A stretch of DNA of 64,000 nt from positions 3,224,001-3,288,000 of the forward strand of contig JBANDB010000002.1 of NCBI GenBank assembly GCA_037576215.1, in the 5' to 3' direction. Every line of letters starts with the position of its first letter. Within the stretch, counting starts at the first letter, position 1. Source of the DNA: Armillaria gallica. Its lineage: Eukaryota; Basidiomycota; Agaricomycetes; Agaricales; Physalacriaceae. The position numbers and the translations under genes are program-made. Of this stretch, positions 1-10,992 are shown piece by piece. The notes under the pieces were generated by a model. That model was not told the DNA's origin. It did no database searches and was given only the letters and a program-made list of their open reading frames with translations.

Positions 1-188
1 TCAGAGCGATCAGAACGGCAAACCCAGGTTCGTATCTTTGCATCCTCATTACTTATTCCAAGCTCATTGCAGATGGGCCTGCACAGGCTGCTGCGATTTC
101 CTTCGGCATTTTTGCTGGTCTAGATCTTCTGGTTGTAGTGCCAATGCTGGTTTGGAAATACATGGTAATCTTCAAAACCCACTTGTAA
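1..188 (+). CDS. C-terminal end of a probable membrane transporter (partial, runs off left edge)
   Basis: Two exon pieces can be joined: bases 1-27, a 45-nt intron (28-72, GT...CAG), and 73-188 ending in TAA. The joined frame reads AIRTANP then DGPAQAAAISF, followed by a hydrophobic stretch (FAGLDLLVVVPMLVW) and a short basic tail (KYMVIFKTHL). This is the shape of a last transmembrane helix with a short cytosolic end, as in many major-facilitator-type transporters, but only about 45 residues are visible. The family is an inference; another multi-pass membrane protein is possible. The rest of the gene lies to the left. Confidence 0.4.
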   Translation, partial: RAIRTANPGSYLCILITYSKLIADGPAQAAAISFGIFAGLDLLVVVPMLVWKYMVIFKTHL

Positions 189-1340
189 ATGATCGACAAC
201 TGACTGTGCACCTCCACCTAAAGGGTAGCAGGGCAATTTCAGCCGTACTTCAAAGATGGGGACAAGCGGATCGTGCACAGTTCGGCCAACATGCTTGTCT
301 GTGGAAAGTTAGCGCACCCGGAGTGTTTCGAACCGCATTGGTGAAATCATTGTCTTTGTTTACCCGCCGTGACTGATCACGCTATGTTATAGATGTTGAC
401 GATAACATTACCACTTGCCCCAGCGCCCACAGCTTTCCACCCTGATGCATACCTCCCATCTTACATCAATGGACCCCACGATGATGGAGCATACTTCTAT
501 CCCTACCGCAGAGCCGAGCCCGGTTTGCCTCACATGAGCGTAATCGGTAATGTTCCTATTCATATCCACGAGAGGTGCGCGTTCGAAGAAGCGCGGATTT
601 GAGTCCCCTTTGCCTACTGGTTAGGTCATCATGATATTTTATTTTAGACTGTGGGTTCGGTGCTATGTCAAGGTTATTATCATTTATGAGTATTAGTAGT
701 AGGAAATTGGTATATTTTCCGGTAATAGTCTACTTCGTTTGGTAAAGCAAATATGAGGATCAGTCCGAGGAAGAATCAGGAACCGGGGGGACGAAACGGA
801 AGAAGAAAAAGAAGGCCAGCTCCAAGAAGCGAACACGCAAGACTTGGCCACAGAGGAGAACCGGGACGTGCGCACGAGCAAAGGGAGGAAAGCCAGCCCA
901 GCCCAGCCTTCAACACGAGCATCGCCAGTCTATCGTCACCAAATCACCTGGTGGTTAGTGGGTGAGCAGTAGTGGTTTGCCTGATTGTGGCGTCTTAACA
1001 GATTTCGTGAATACCGTGGCAGTAATTCATCCTGTCACGCTCGGACCCACTTCCGTCAGTGGGTAGAAAGATACCCTTGTAACGAAGGACCACGGATCCA
1101 TCAAAACGTATGTAAGGTAAGTAACATGAGTCTTTAGATCTTCCCGTTCTTATTTACTTCAATGTTGTATCAGATGGCTTGTGATGCTGTTCCAACTCTG
1201 AGTTAAGTGATCGCTTCGACTGATAGCAACCTAATATCAATGGGTGCTTTCTCTTCTGATATAACACTTCGTGCATCAGGGCTGTGTCCCTCGCTAACCT
1301 TGCTTAAGTTCGCCAGGTACATGCACACATACCTACAACG
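189..1340. other. Stretch without a firm gene; two short open frames
   Basis: Two open frames stand out. One at 393-602 (69 codons, ATG start, rich in Pro/Tyr/His) matches nothing I recognise. The other at 746-958 lacks an ATG and encodes an acidic patch (EDQSEEESGTGG), then a very lysine-rich run (KRKKKKKASSKKRTRK), and ends in TAG. The second has the look of the basic tail of a nuclear or nucleolar protein, and an AG preceding it (around 727) could be a splice acceptor, but no upstream exon was found. Both are left as unassigned. Confidence 0.2.
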
Positions 1341-2090
1341 ATGACCCACTCAGAGGTTACACAGCTGCTACAATCGTCGCGGTCCCACTCCAGCAATGAC
1401 CTAGCTTTCCCTACTACTTTTCCACAGGCGTCAAGCCATTGCCTACCAAAAGGATTCGACTCAGTGGCCCACCGTTGATCATGGCTGTACTACTTTTGGC
1501 AGCAACGTTCACAGCGGTACTTCATCACTTTTATCTCACATTCCTGCGCGGACGTGATGTCCAGCACCAGTTCTGGATCAAGAACTCTTCCAACGCACTA
1601 AGTACGCTAGTCCAGTGGCTTTGTGCGGCATCAGTTTCAACGTCTCTCACGCAGCTTGTAAGTGGTTCTTTCACCTAAAAGGATAATAACCGATTTCAAA
1701 TACGTCAGATTTGGTGGTCCATCCGCCGCCAGGCTTTTACTGTGATGCAGCTGAATCATATATTTGGTCTGCCAAATCCCATTCGTACTCATCGTCTTGC
1801 ATCCTCTGAGAGGCCATGGAAAATCCTGCCTATTATTACCATGGCCATAGTCGTACAGGCATATACCCTGGTATCCATTCTAGCACCAAATTCTCTCGAA
1901 GTTGGGACTGCCTCTGTCCAATCCGAGCTCATCTCCATCCCCACAATCCTCTTCAATCGTGATCCCCCAGAACATAGTTGGGGCTACCTTCCACCATTTT
2001 CCTGTGATTCTATACTGTCTTCAGGCTGGGAGCGCACTCTTGGGCAGTCATTGCTGTCCGATGAGCTCATCGGATGGAAAGCACCGCTTC

Positions 2091-2712
2091 TGTTAGGATT
2101 CTGCCGAAATCGGATATGCGAGCACGAGGCGAGGAGTGATGATCGAAGCGAGGGAAGATTAATTAGAAATGATGTACGTCGTTAGGGAATAGATTGGATT
2201 CCGGCAAGGGTTCGTGAGGAGACCTGAGTGGTCCAGTTTGCGAGGTTAATGAGATCAGTAAGCGCGAAGCAATTACTGTAGGGAAGTAGCTGGTAAGCGC
2301 GGAGCTATTACCAAGGGGAAAGCCGATACAGAAACCCTGTAAGCGCGAAGCTATTACGGGGCAGAGGTGAAGACAAGCGCTAAGCGTAGTCTTCGGGTTG
2401 GTGCTGGAAAGCGCTAGGCGTATCCAAGGAGTTGTTCAGCAAGCGCTAGGCGTAACTGAGGGTTCACACAATGAAGGTGTCCTGAAAGTGGTAGATTGAT
2501 TCATTCTTGATACAATGGTAAGCACGGTGTTATATACTAGGGATAGTTCGAGTCATTATTGTTCTACAATGTTCTAATGTATTCTAGCATCTGTAAGAAA
2601 AATAGAGAAAGTAAAAGAAGATACGAGCGAGTCACCACTAAAGCCGAGAAGACCGAGTACGGGCATGTGTTGACTCATGCACCGAATCAATGGGTACGCA
2701 ATATCCATAACA
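2091..2712. mobile_element. Solo LTR of an LTR retrotransposon
   Basis: The 622-bp insert begins TGTTAGGAT and ends ATCCATAACA, so it has the TG...CA ends of an LTR with an extended imperfect inverted repeat (TGTTAGGAT versus TGTTATGGAT on the opposite strand). It is flanked by an exact 5-bp duplication, GCTTC, at 2086-2090 and 2713-2717, which is the size LTR integrases leave. There is no gag or pol coding sequence, so it is a solo LTR left after recombination of a full element. A row of short repeats occupies 2257-2456, and an AT-rich TATATA-like motif near 2529-2538 could be its promoter. Copia or Gypsy origin cannot be told from the LTR alone. Confidence 0.85.
2257..2456. repeat. Six degenerate short repeats inside the LTR
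   Basis: Six copies of a GC-rich core AAGCGC(G/T)(A/G)(A/G)GC start near 2259, 2294, 2341, 2374, 2409 and 2441, spaced about 32-47 bp. The first three are of one type (AAGCGCGAAGCTATTAC-like) and the last three of another (AAGCGCTAGGCGTA-like). Most sit next to a GTAA or TTAC, so each unit is a weak inverted repeat. They lie in what would be U3 if the LTR reads left to right, the usual place for enhancer-like repeats; that role is inference. Confidence 0.75.
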
Positions 2713-3754
2713 GCTTCGTTGTGGGACAGGCTGTAATTACACCTTCGAATATCCCGCGCCAGCGTTACGTTGCTTCGATCTGGGACCAGATGAGTTATTT
2801 GACAACGACGAGTCTGTCTATCCCCCTCCACCAGTACCAAGTCATCCTTTGGTTATGTTACGGACCACCAATCCCGTCAGAGGAGTTTACAATGCTACCT
2901 ACAGTCTCGACTTTCGTACCGCTGACGTCGCTATGGCATGGCGAACATATAATGCCGGCAATGAATCAGCTGTGAGGGGCGTACGTTGCTCTCTCTATAA
3001 CACCACCCAGCAATCCACAGTCTCCTTCGTCAATAACACCGGCATTATATCTCCCAGAATATTGTCCTACAACGATCCTTATGCGTCCTTTGACATACCT
3101 ACGCCCAAATGTGATGAATCGGGGCCCATACGAAATTTCTCCTCCTCTGTGGAGGCCTACCACACCAGTTACTTCGCCATCGCCAACTGGCTTTTCGAGC
3201 AGCTTTCAGGATCGATGGACTATTTGCATGTGGGACCACAGGGATGGATCACTAATACCAAGGTGATGACAACAAACCTGTTCTCGTTGAATGACACGGC
3301 ACGGACATTCAGTGAAAATACTGTCGATATTAAGGGGGCGTTAGAGAGGATGCTGGTGAACGCGACCGTTGCATTGATCAGCTCAGCTGGGGAAACGACA
3401 ACGGTGGACGCTGCGGTGGCTCGGGACCTGTTCGTTTGGGTGTACGATGCCCACAGACTGTGGATAACCTACTCCATCGCCCTTGGGATGACATTCGTAT
3501 GTGGTGTGCTGGGACTCGTATGCATAATGAGGAATGGCGAGGCTGGAGACATATCATTTTCGGATATCGCCAAGGCGACTAGAAACACAGAGTTGGATGA
3601 TGTCTTCGGAGAATGGGTAGACGAGGATACCAGAGATATATCCATATTGCAATATGGAATACGCCGGAGGATGGACGGTCTGGATGCTTCTCGTATATTC
3701 CGGCTTGTGAAGACCCATCAGACCGATAAAGAACACGGGCCTGCGTCGTTCTGA

Positions 3755-5071
3755 TCTCTCCAAATTCCCTCTACTATTGACTCTGATTGTACCATCTAAT
3801 GATGGTAGCCCGCTGATGATACACCAGTCCGTTGCTACACTCCACACACGACACCAACACACCCGAATGCAGAAAACGGATTACTGCAGGCTCTTGGCTG
3901 ATGATTGAATCAGTAGTTTTCAATAGTTTTCGAGAGCGGCTGACGGCCTGGGCAATCAACGTCGGATGAGTAGCCAACTGTGCACTTGTCGTTGACCTGA
4001 CGAACAGTTAAGCACATTCAACAGCAAATGATATTCAAGAGTCACATTACCTCTGGACGTCTCGCCTATCATTTAAAATAGTGCGCGACCTTTGTTGCTG
4101 TGATGCGCTGCGACGATGGTTGCGGCAACATGGGGTTTTCCTTGACAGTGGTCCATTGAAAACCAGGCGTGATAGCGTGCGAGTTGACGGGAGTAAGCCT
4201 CATTGGTCCCTTTATCCTGATCCATGGCTTCGGGTAGAGCCAACCACGGCTCATGAGTCTCCTTCTCAAGCCTTCGTTCCAGCTCTTCTAAGCCTATGAC
4301 TCTAACTCTGCAGAGATCAATGAACACCAGGAACAACAGTGTGAGATATGCGAGCATTTCATGGTGAAGACAATTAGTCGCCGTTGGGTTCTCGTATGAC
4401 GGTATTTCGTCGCATATAATACTAGACATTTCGTAGTTAGCTCCCATGTCGCGTTTGCCACAGAGGTAAACCATTTTGCTACTCACTTCGTTTGAGTTCA
4501 GTCCAAAAAGAGACGAAGGCGGTTCAATGAAGGTACTGGCTTTCTACCCGGGAAATGAAGTCAAACGTTAATAACGTTACGATTTGCTATATGTGACTGG
4601 ATGCATGGAACCGCGTTGGAAATGCGTTCCTATGCGATAGTTAGCTGATTACGGTCGCGATCTGGGGCTAATCTGGGGTAGATCTGTGTCAAAGGCTAAG
4701 ATTGGAGCCCGATTCCAGGAAATACGAATGACAGCAGGGAGGGTGAGGTGGCGCTCACTTGGCGCGACTCTAAGGTGTGTAAATTAAAAACGCCGGAAGT
4801 GACGTTAGAAAAAAAAAGATTCACTGTAACGTTTCCTAGCACGGACACTTGCATGGAGCATCATACATCATGGTTGGAGAACGGATGGATAGGTTCTCAC
4901 CTCTACCATAACGCTATTGACCGGAAGAAAGCCCAAAGAAAGCCGAGCTGTGAATTCGAATTCCATCCTAAAACTCGGACCCGGGTTAAGTTATCTCCTA
5001 CAAGCCGGACAGCTCCGGACCGCGCACTTGGCCGTCCACCGCCACTTCCAAATTCCAAATTCATCGTTGGA
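3755..5071. other. Stretch without a firm gene
   Basis: The best open frame is on the minus strand, 4474 down to 4073 (about 133 codons from an ATG). It has one hydrophobic segment (LAYLTLLFLVFIDL) followed by a charged part (GLEELERRLEKETHEPW). I do not recognise it, no splice partners were found, and it could be chance. The frames at 4748-5353 run straight into BET5 exons in another frame and are not counted. Confidence 0.25.
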
Positions 5072-5828
5072 ATGACAATCCACAGTCTGTACATCTATGA
5101 TAGGCGCGTATGTTTTCTTTTGAGTCTGCTTTCCGTACTGATAGTTCTCGATAGGCACTGCGCCATGCGTGTATTACCAAGATTGGCACAGAACGAGACG
5201 GCCAAAACTCGCAGTCGAAGGAGGAATAATGCCTGCAGTTTCTCAGGCCGTCTCTGCGCGTCCAGCGGAAGTCAATCAGCAATCCGTATCTGCCACAGGA
5301 AGCCCTCGAAACACGCTCTCCTCAAGTTCTGGCATTGTCGTTGCAGGCAGTGACTCTTCCCCTTCTCCATTATTGCAGACACCAGTTTCCTCCGCTTCAG
5401 CGGCGATGATATCTGGCCCGATCACCAGTACGGGTCTGTCTTTCGACGAAGAAGCAAAACTTGTATATGGTGTTATACTGTCACTTCGTAATATGATCAA
5501 GAAGCTGTCGGGAAGGTAATGTTCTGTTTCGTGTGCCTTTCTTTCAAGCTGACTGGGGCATAGAGATGAGCAATTTGTGAACTATCGTACCTCTGCGTAC
5601 AAGCTACATCTCTTTGAGACGATCTCGGGATACAAGTTCGTCATGCTCAGCGACCCAAATGCGGACTCCCTTCGGTTCGTCCTTCGCCAGATATACGTTG
5701 GTCCTTTCCTTCAATATGTCACTCGCAATCCGCTCGTTAGCATGGACTCTAAAGAATGTGGAATAGACAACGAATACTTTCGCTCCAGTGTTGATCGCCT
5801 TGTCCGAGGCTTGTCCATCTTTGCTTGA
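5072..5828 (+). CDS. BET5: TRAPP complex subunit Bet5 (TRAPPC1)
   Basis: Bet5 is a small longin-fold core subunit of TRAPP, the guanine-nucleotide exchange factor and tether for the Ypt1/Rab1 GTPase at the Golgi. The protein starts MTIHSLYIYDR at 5072, the usual beta-strand start of the family, continues CVYYQDWHRTRRP, then has a low-complexity Ser/Pro insert, and returns to conserved sequence (KLVYGVILSLRNMIKKLSGR, then FVNYRTSAYKLHLFETISG and FRSSVDRLVRGLS). One intron is clear at 5516-5563. The first joint is awkward: a 37-nt intron 5108-5144 keeps the frame but adds residues (RFSIGTAP) where relatives read about HCxC, while a longer intron gives the expected HCA but then needs a one-base shift. 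It is convergent with the Fun30 gene, about 110 bp between stops. Confidence 0.9.
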
Positions 5829-5937
5829 CTACGATTATTATCTCTATAAAAATACAAAAAATTGGTACAAATGTGTATAGACTTGGTGTCTCTCCCCAGC
5901 ACCCAATTATCTGTCCTTTCAAATCTAGGTGGTATGT

Positions 5938-8900
5938 TCATGTGGCTAGCTCTTCAAATCCTTCCTGTCGCTCGAATTGTTGTCGCAGTACACTCATCAA
6001 AGACGTCTTGATCTCTCGTTCCGCTGCAGCATCCTCCTTGTCGTCCACCTCCCCTGCGACAGCCTCATCGAGAGCCAATTTTGTTTCACCTAACCTCAGC
6101 ATGTCTTCCTCTATCGTTCCCCGTGATATCAGTTTCACGACATCCACATCGCGCTTCTGCCCAATGCGGTAGGCACGGTCTTGCGCTTGGCGGTCATTGT
6201 GTGGATTAAAATCCTGATCGAACCTGGACACCATCGCAAAATAAGGACCGGCGGTCAATCCAAAGGGAAGCCACTTACATGATAACAACTGAAGCTGCGG
6301 TCAAATTGATGCCCATGCCTATCCAGACTAAGTTTGATGCGGAGAGATTGTGGATGTTAGGACTCACCGCCAGCCTTCGTTGACAACAAAAAGACCGGGA
6401 TGCTTTCGTCTTCTGTAAATTCGTCCACCAGCGACTGGCGAACATCCACAGGTGTAGATCCGGTCAGAACGAGGAAACGGAGTTCCTTCTGCTTCAAAAT
6501 GACTTGAAGAATATCAAGGATCTGAGTGAACTGGAAGAAAAGATTCAATGATACAGAGAATAAACGAAGACGAGCTTTGCATACTTGTGAGAAGATCAAG
6601 ACCTTCCGGCCATCTTTGTTGTAGCTGTCTAGCAGTTTGAGTAACGTTTGAACCTTTCCCGAGTTAAGATAGCAGCCGTCATCCTGGAGGAACTTCTTGG
6701 TTGACTTGTACGTCCCGCAGTGTAGTTGTAATTCAGCATCGGTCATCACCGACATGTCCTCCTTGACGATCTCGAATAGTGCGCCACGCCTCCTGAAATC
6801 GGGTTCCTTCAACAACTGCTTTGTGATCCCCGACAAGATGTCGTCGGTGAAGAGTTTTCGAAAGAGCATAGGATGTGAAGCCGCTTTGCGCAGATCCATG
6901 AGAACATTGGTGCTGTTCTCGAGATATAATTTGTCTTTCGCCCGGGGCTTCTTCGCAGGTTTACGACCATTTGCCGCGGCGTCATCAGTGGCGGTAGGGG
7001 TATCTGCATCGTAGATCGTCTTTCGGGAGCGCTTTAGCGTGTCCCGATAGAGTATCTTTTGCAGAGATGTCATATCGCACCATTCAAAGCGCTCAGTTTT
7101 CTTTGGGAGGTCAGTGAGGACCTAGGTCTGATGAGCGTCCATTCTGACAGTCGAGATTGAATGACTTACTTGATCTTTCCGGCGCCTTAGAACAAAGGGT
7201 GTCATCATTTTCTTCGCCCGCGACACTCGCTCCTGTGCAAGTAACGTCACCTTCGAGTCACCCTTGACTTTAAAAATGGCTCGCAATTCGGTTATCGTGT
7301 CGGAGAAATGCTCGGGTAAGATGAAGTTCATCAGCGACTGACATGGGATTTAGTAAACCGCGTTGACAAGAGTGGACCTAGAAGACGTGCCACAAGTTCT
7401 TGTAGATTGTTTTGCAAGGGTGTCCCTGTCAACAAGAGTCGCCACTTCGAATCTACCTTGAGCAAAGCTTGATATCGTTGGGATTGAAAATTCTTGAGAA
7501 CATGTCCTTCATCGAAAACACAAGACTATAAAGCTCAGTAAACAGATGACATTCAGATGACGGAAAACCTCACATCCCAGTCGATGCGACGGAAGAATTT
7601 GCGGTCTCCGTCACCCTGCGCAAGATTGTAAGTGGTGATCAGAACGTTCCATCCATCGTCCGTATTTTTGTGGGGTCGGGTATCCAGAAGATTCTGGCGG
7701 AGATGAACACGCTCGTCTTTACTACCATAGTACGTCTGTACTTTGATCGAAGGAGCGAAGCGTGTGAACTCGCGAACCCAGTTCTCCAGCGTGGAAGATC
7801 TTATTAAAAAACATAAGAAACGATACTGGAACGATGAGGAAAACATACGGAACAACGATAAGATGCGGTCCATTCCGTCCATGCTCCTTTAGATGGGCAA
7901 AGAAACTTATGACTTGGATGGTTTTGCCAAGGCCTGATACGATGGTTATAATTGTTGATGTATAAACCGAGATGCCTTGACCACCTACCCATTTCGTCTG
8001 CCAGAATGCAACTTAGCTTACGGTCATAGAGGAGACGCAGCCAATTGACACCCAAAAGCTGATAATCCTTGAGTTGGACATTTGGTGACAGAAGCGATGG
8101 TTGAGAGACCAGGAAGCTTTTGGCGTGCTGGTCCTTCAATGGTGCAAAGGATCGAAGGTTGAGAGATCCATCTTGGTTTTCCACAGATTCTGGAATATCT
8201 GATCGAGCTTTGCCCTTGCCTTTATCGACGTCAACCCCAGACGTCCAACCAGCAATGACTGAACGAAGGTCGGATCCTATGTCCTCGCATTCCTCCAGTA
8301 TACGATCGACCGCGCCATATCCTTTAAAGATGCCTGTGCAATCGTCGAAGAGGCGAGGACTGATGCCAGCCGGACCAGACTTCTTCTTCCCTTGACCAAG
8401 TTTTGAATTCAAGTCATCAACAGAGTCGAAAGGTCGCAGCCCTATTATAGTATTGGCCTGTTCGGGCGTGCAACCTGAGAGTTCGTCGGTATGATGATTC
8501 TGAGAAACGAGGGTGAAACAGACCTGTTAGTTCTTGCAGTGCTTCTGCACCTTTCGAGTTGAAAAAGGCCAGCGTCCGTGTTTCTTCTGTGTCTTCCTGT
8601 CGACGTCGCTTATGCTGATGACCGTCGTCACTCTCGCTTGCTTCCTCTGAATCGGTGTCTAACACCATCTTCTTTGCACGTTTACGGCCTGCGGGTCGAA
8701 TGACAGGCGAGGGCTCGGCGGCGGGTGTGCTCAGAGCATGCTTAGAAGGTGGTGGTGTCGATGTGCTAGCACCGTGCAAGTCGATCTCCAGACGGTTCGC
8801 ATAAATCATGGATTTCTTGCCTTTTTCCTTAGCCGCAACGCGCTGGGCTTTTGTAGACTCGACATAACCGTCTACACGTCCGATGGTCGGCGAAGCTGTT

Positions 8901-9823
8901 TTTGTGGGGGAGGGGATGGGCTTCGCAACCCAGTCCGGGTCTGACAGCAATGATGTTGCCCGCCTCACATCTCCCGTGGCTTGGAGCCAGGCTGCCTTGA
9001 CACGGTCAGGAGATTCCATAGGCATAGTGAGCTTGAAGCGAACGAATTTCTGGTCTGATGCCAAAGGATCGTTGGCCGATGGAGCCGAATCAGACGGACG
9101 TCCACGAAATATGCGTGGTTTGGCAGTATCGGCGCTTATGTTGACAACCTCAGGCAAAGACTCATCTGATGCTGTTGACTGAGCATCGGTGTGGCCAACA
9201 TTGCGGCGGCGCTGCCCAGCGCGTTGAATTGCCGGCGAGTCCGGTGAAGTCGCGACGTCGGTGGGGGACGCGTTAAGTCGCTTGCGAGGGGGTTCTTCAC
9301 CATGGCTGTCGTCGCTATCCCACGGCCGTCGCTGAGCCCCCTTGCCTATTCTCCCGCTCGATACAAAGCCGCTCGGCCCAGCCAATGGGTCAATGCCGCC
9401 CGTGTGCGACGAGTAATTCCAGTGCCCGCCTTGTACAACCGCCACAGCTGGCGCCACGTCACTGCTCTGTCCAGCATTATTGGACTGGTGCAGGTTATGA
9501 ATGACTGGAGAAGCACTGGGACTTGAATCAGGGACAAGAATGGTACCAGTAGTCGGTGGCGTAGACGGAGGAAAAAACCGCGATGACACGGTGGCATCCC
9601 TCGACTGCGACGGCAGCGACGACACAGACAGTGTGCTCGATGCTATCGTTGACGCCGAGCTAGTAAGGCTTGAATTAGAGGCATTCATCTTTGATCTCTT
9701 GGAAAACTTGAGGTGCTCCAAGGCGGCTTCCCGCTGCAAATGAAAATAGTCGCCATGAGGTCGACCGCCCACGTTCCACGACGACGTGCTCACCTTGGCT
9801 CTAGTAACGTCAACCGAGGACAT
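5938..9823 (-). CDS. FUN30: Fun30/SMARCAD1-type SNF2 chromatin remodeller
   Basis: This is an ATP-dependent nucleosome remodeller of the Fun30/SMARCAD1/Etl1 group, involved in silencing and DNA-end resection in other fungi. From the N-terminus: a Ser/Pro-rich region; a CUE-like segment ([20 protein letters not shown]); a basic patch ([15 protein letters not shown]); a helical element ([21 protein letters not shown]) typical of this group; then the SNF2 motor with [13 protein letters not shown], motif I GLGKTIQ (split by an intron near 7935-7985), the group-specific motif [10 protein letters not shown] near 7510, [13 protein letters not shown], and the helicase C lobe with [27 protein letters not shown] and a final acidic/helical tail. 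ATG 9823 gives [10 protein letters not shown]; the open frame extends a little further upstream but without another ATG. All core ATPase motifs look intact, with at least eight short introns. Confidence 0.93.
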
Positions 9824-10992
9824 TGTCGGCAACAATGATAACCTCAGAAATCGGCTAGGCGATATGATAAGTCGATGAAGGGTATACCTCCGTTGCTGCA
9901 CGATGAGTGATGACAAGGCAGTGACCCCAAACTCTAAACAGTACGGCTCAACGTCGGAGAGTAAAAAAAAGTGGCTGCATTGACTCTACAACTACTCGAA
10001 CAAGGAAATTGCAAGCCTACAGCTACGAACTTCGAAAGACCTCAACGTTATCGACCTTCATCGTTCACGACATTGAACCAACGATACGAGTATCCACATA
10101 CATCCTAGAACACCAACGGAGGAAGGAACGAAAAGATTTCAATGAAAGGTTATGTGTGGACGACGATAAATCACAATAAAGTTGGTTCTAACTCTGAGTT
10201 ATGAAATATTCTGACAAAAGACGATGCATTGAACACTACGTACAGTGTAACGAGCAAGGACAATACGCCACACTATACCGCACTCGACCCTCTGGGAATG
10301 GCATCCACCTTCCAGGTCATACGGTCGAAGACGCAAAGACAATCAGTCGGGCATGCACCTCTTTAAAAAACCGAACGATTGCGGGAGCCAGCAGAGAACC
10401 ATCAGGCCACGAGTCATAGTCCGCAGCATACATTTCTTCAAGAATTGTACCTAACTAGACATCATGAATTCCAAAGTCAAGAGACTAGAATAATCCGACA
10501 TACTTTGAATCTCCGAAGGGCTTCCTAGTACGAACAACAGACAGAAGAGCTCTCACATGAGACATAGCATCGCGACGCCAAAATGGAGGAATAAAATGCG
10601 TTCAAGTTCGGACCTTTCCAGCCATCCCGTTGCAAAAATAGACGACCTATCGAGTACGTCGAAGATGAAAGATCTCACTCTCTTCTGTTCCCTGCAGTTT
10701 TGTAGTCCGAGAAGTAGGTCATCAATAGAGGAGGTGAAGCTCTAGACACGCTTCAATCAGTCGAGACCTCTAAGCCATCAAGAAGTGCGACGGAGCAAAA
10801 TGACAGCATCTCCCCTAGGGAAGTGGGGGAAGGAAGGAAGAAAGAACGCCCTGAGACAAACAAATCCCGCCTATATATACTCTAGAATCACGTGATTAGT
10901 CGGGTCCTAAAGCGGCGTGGTCGGCTGTTCGGCTGCTCAGCCATCCGTTACGCAGCAGTGCAGTGCTGGCCAACACTTTCCCGCTTTCCACC
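9824..10992. other. Divergent intergenic region between Fun30 and the carrier gene
   Basis: About 1.2 kb upstream of both neighbours, so it holds their promoters and 5' UTRs. Short frames at 10201-10419 and 10557-10745 have no recognisable content and no splice partners. No tRNA or other RNA gene was seen. Confidence 0.4.
10869..10896 (+). promoter_or_regulatory. TATA-like box and CACGTG site upstream of the carrier gene
   Basis: TATATATA lies at about 10872-10879 and a palindromic CACGTG E-box at 10889-10894, roughly 100-120 bp before the ATG at 10993. The spacing suits a core promoter; CACGTG is the site of bHLH factors such as Cbf1 or Pho4. Function is inferred from position only. Confidence 0.4.

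Larger units (their letters stand above)
2086..2717. repeat. 5-bp target-site duplication GCTTC flanking the solo LTR
   Basis: GCTTC at 2086-2090 is repeated at 2713-2717, directly touching both LTR ends. Removing the LTR plus one copy restores an uninterrupted frame across the joint in the host gene, which is independent support that this is the true insertion boundary. Confidence 0.85.
1341..3754 (+). pseudogene. Large glycosylated membrane-protein gene broken by a solo LTR
   Basis: The reading frame codes for a multi-pass, N-glycosylated surface protein of a family common in Agaricomycetes (often carrying the misleading label formylmethionine deformylase-like). The visible order is a TM helix near 1480-1560 (MAVLLLAATFTAVLHHF), a GT-AG intron at 1658-1708, then IWWSIRRQAF, a second TM helix (LPIITMAIVVQAYTLVSILA), a long extracellular part with many N-x-S/T sites, a third TM near 3470-3530, and a cytosolic tail ending at 3754. 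The exon is interrupted at 2091-2712 by an LTR. Directly before it the frame reads IGWKAPL; directly after the second target-site copy it reads CGTGCNYTF and continues in frame to the stop. With the element in place the frame ends at 2185. Near 1430-1445 there is a second possible lesion: the frame from ATG 1341 (SEVTQLLQSS ... FPQASSH) is one base out of step with the downstream frame, which may instead be an intron joint I cannot place. The 5' end is uncertain. Confidence 0.7.

Noticed and set aside
4748..5353. A 201-codon plus-strand frame before and over BET5
   Set aside because: Its start has no ATG context of note, it overlaps the BET5 exons in another phase, and its translation has no family character.
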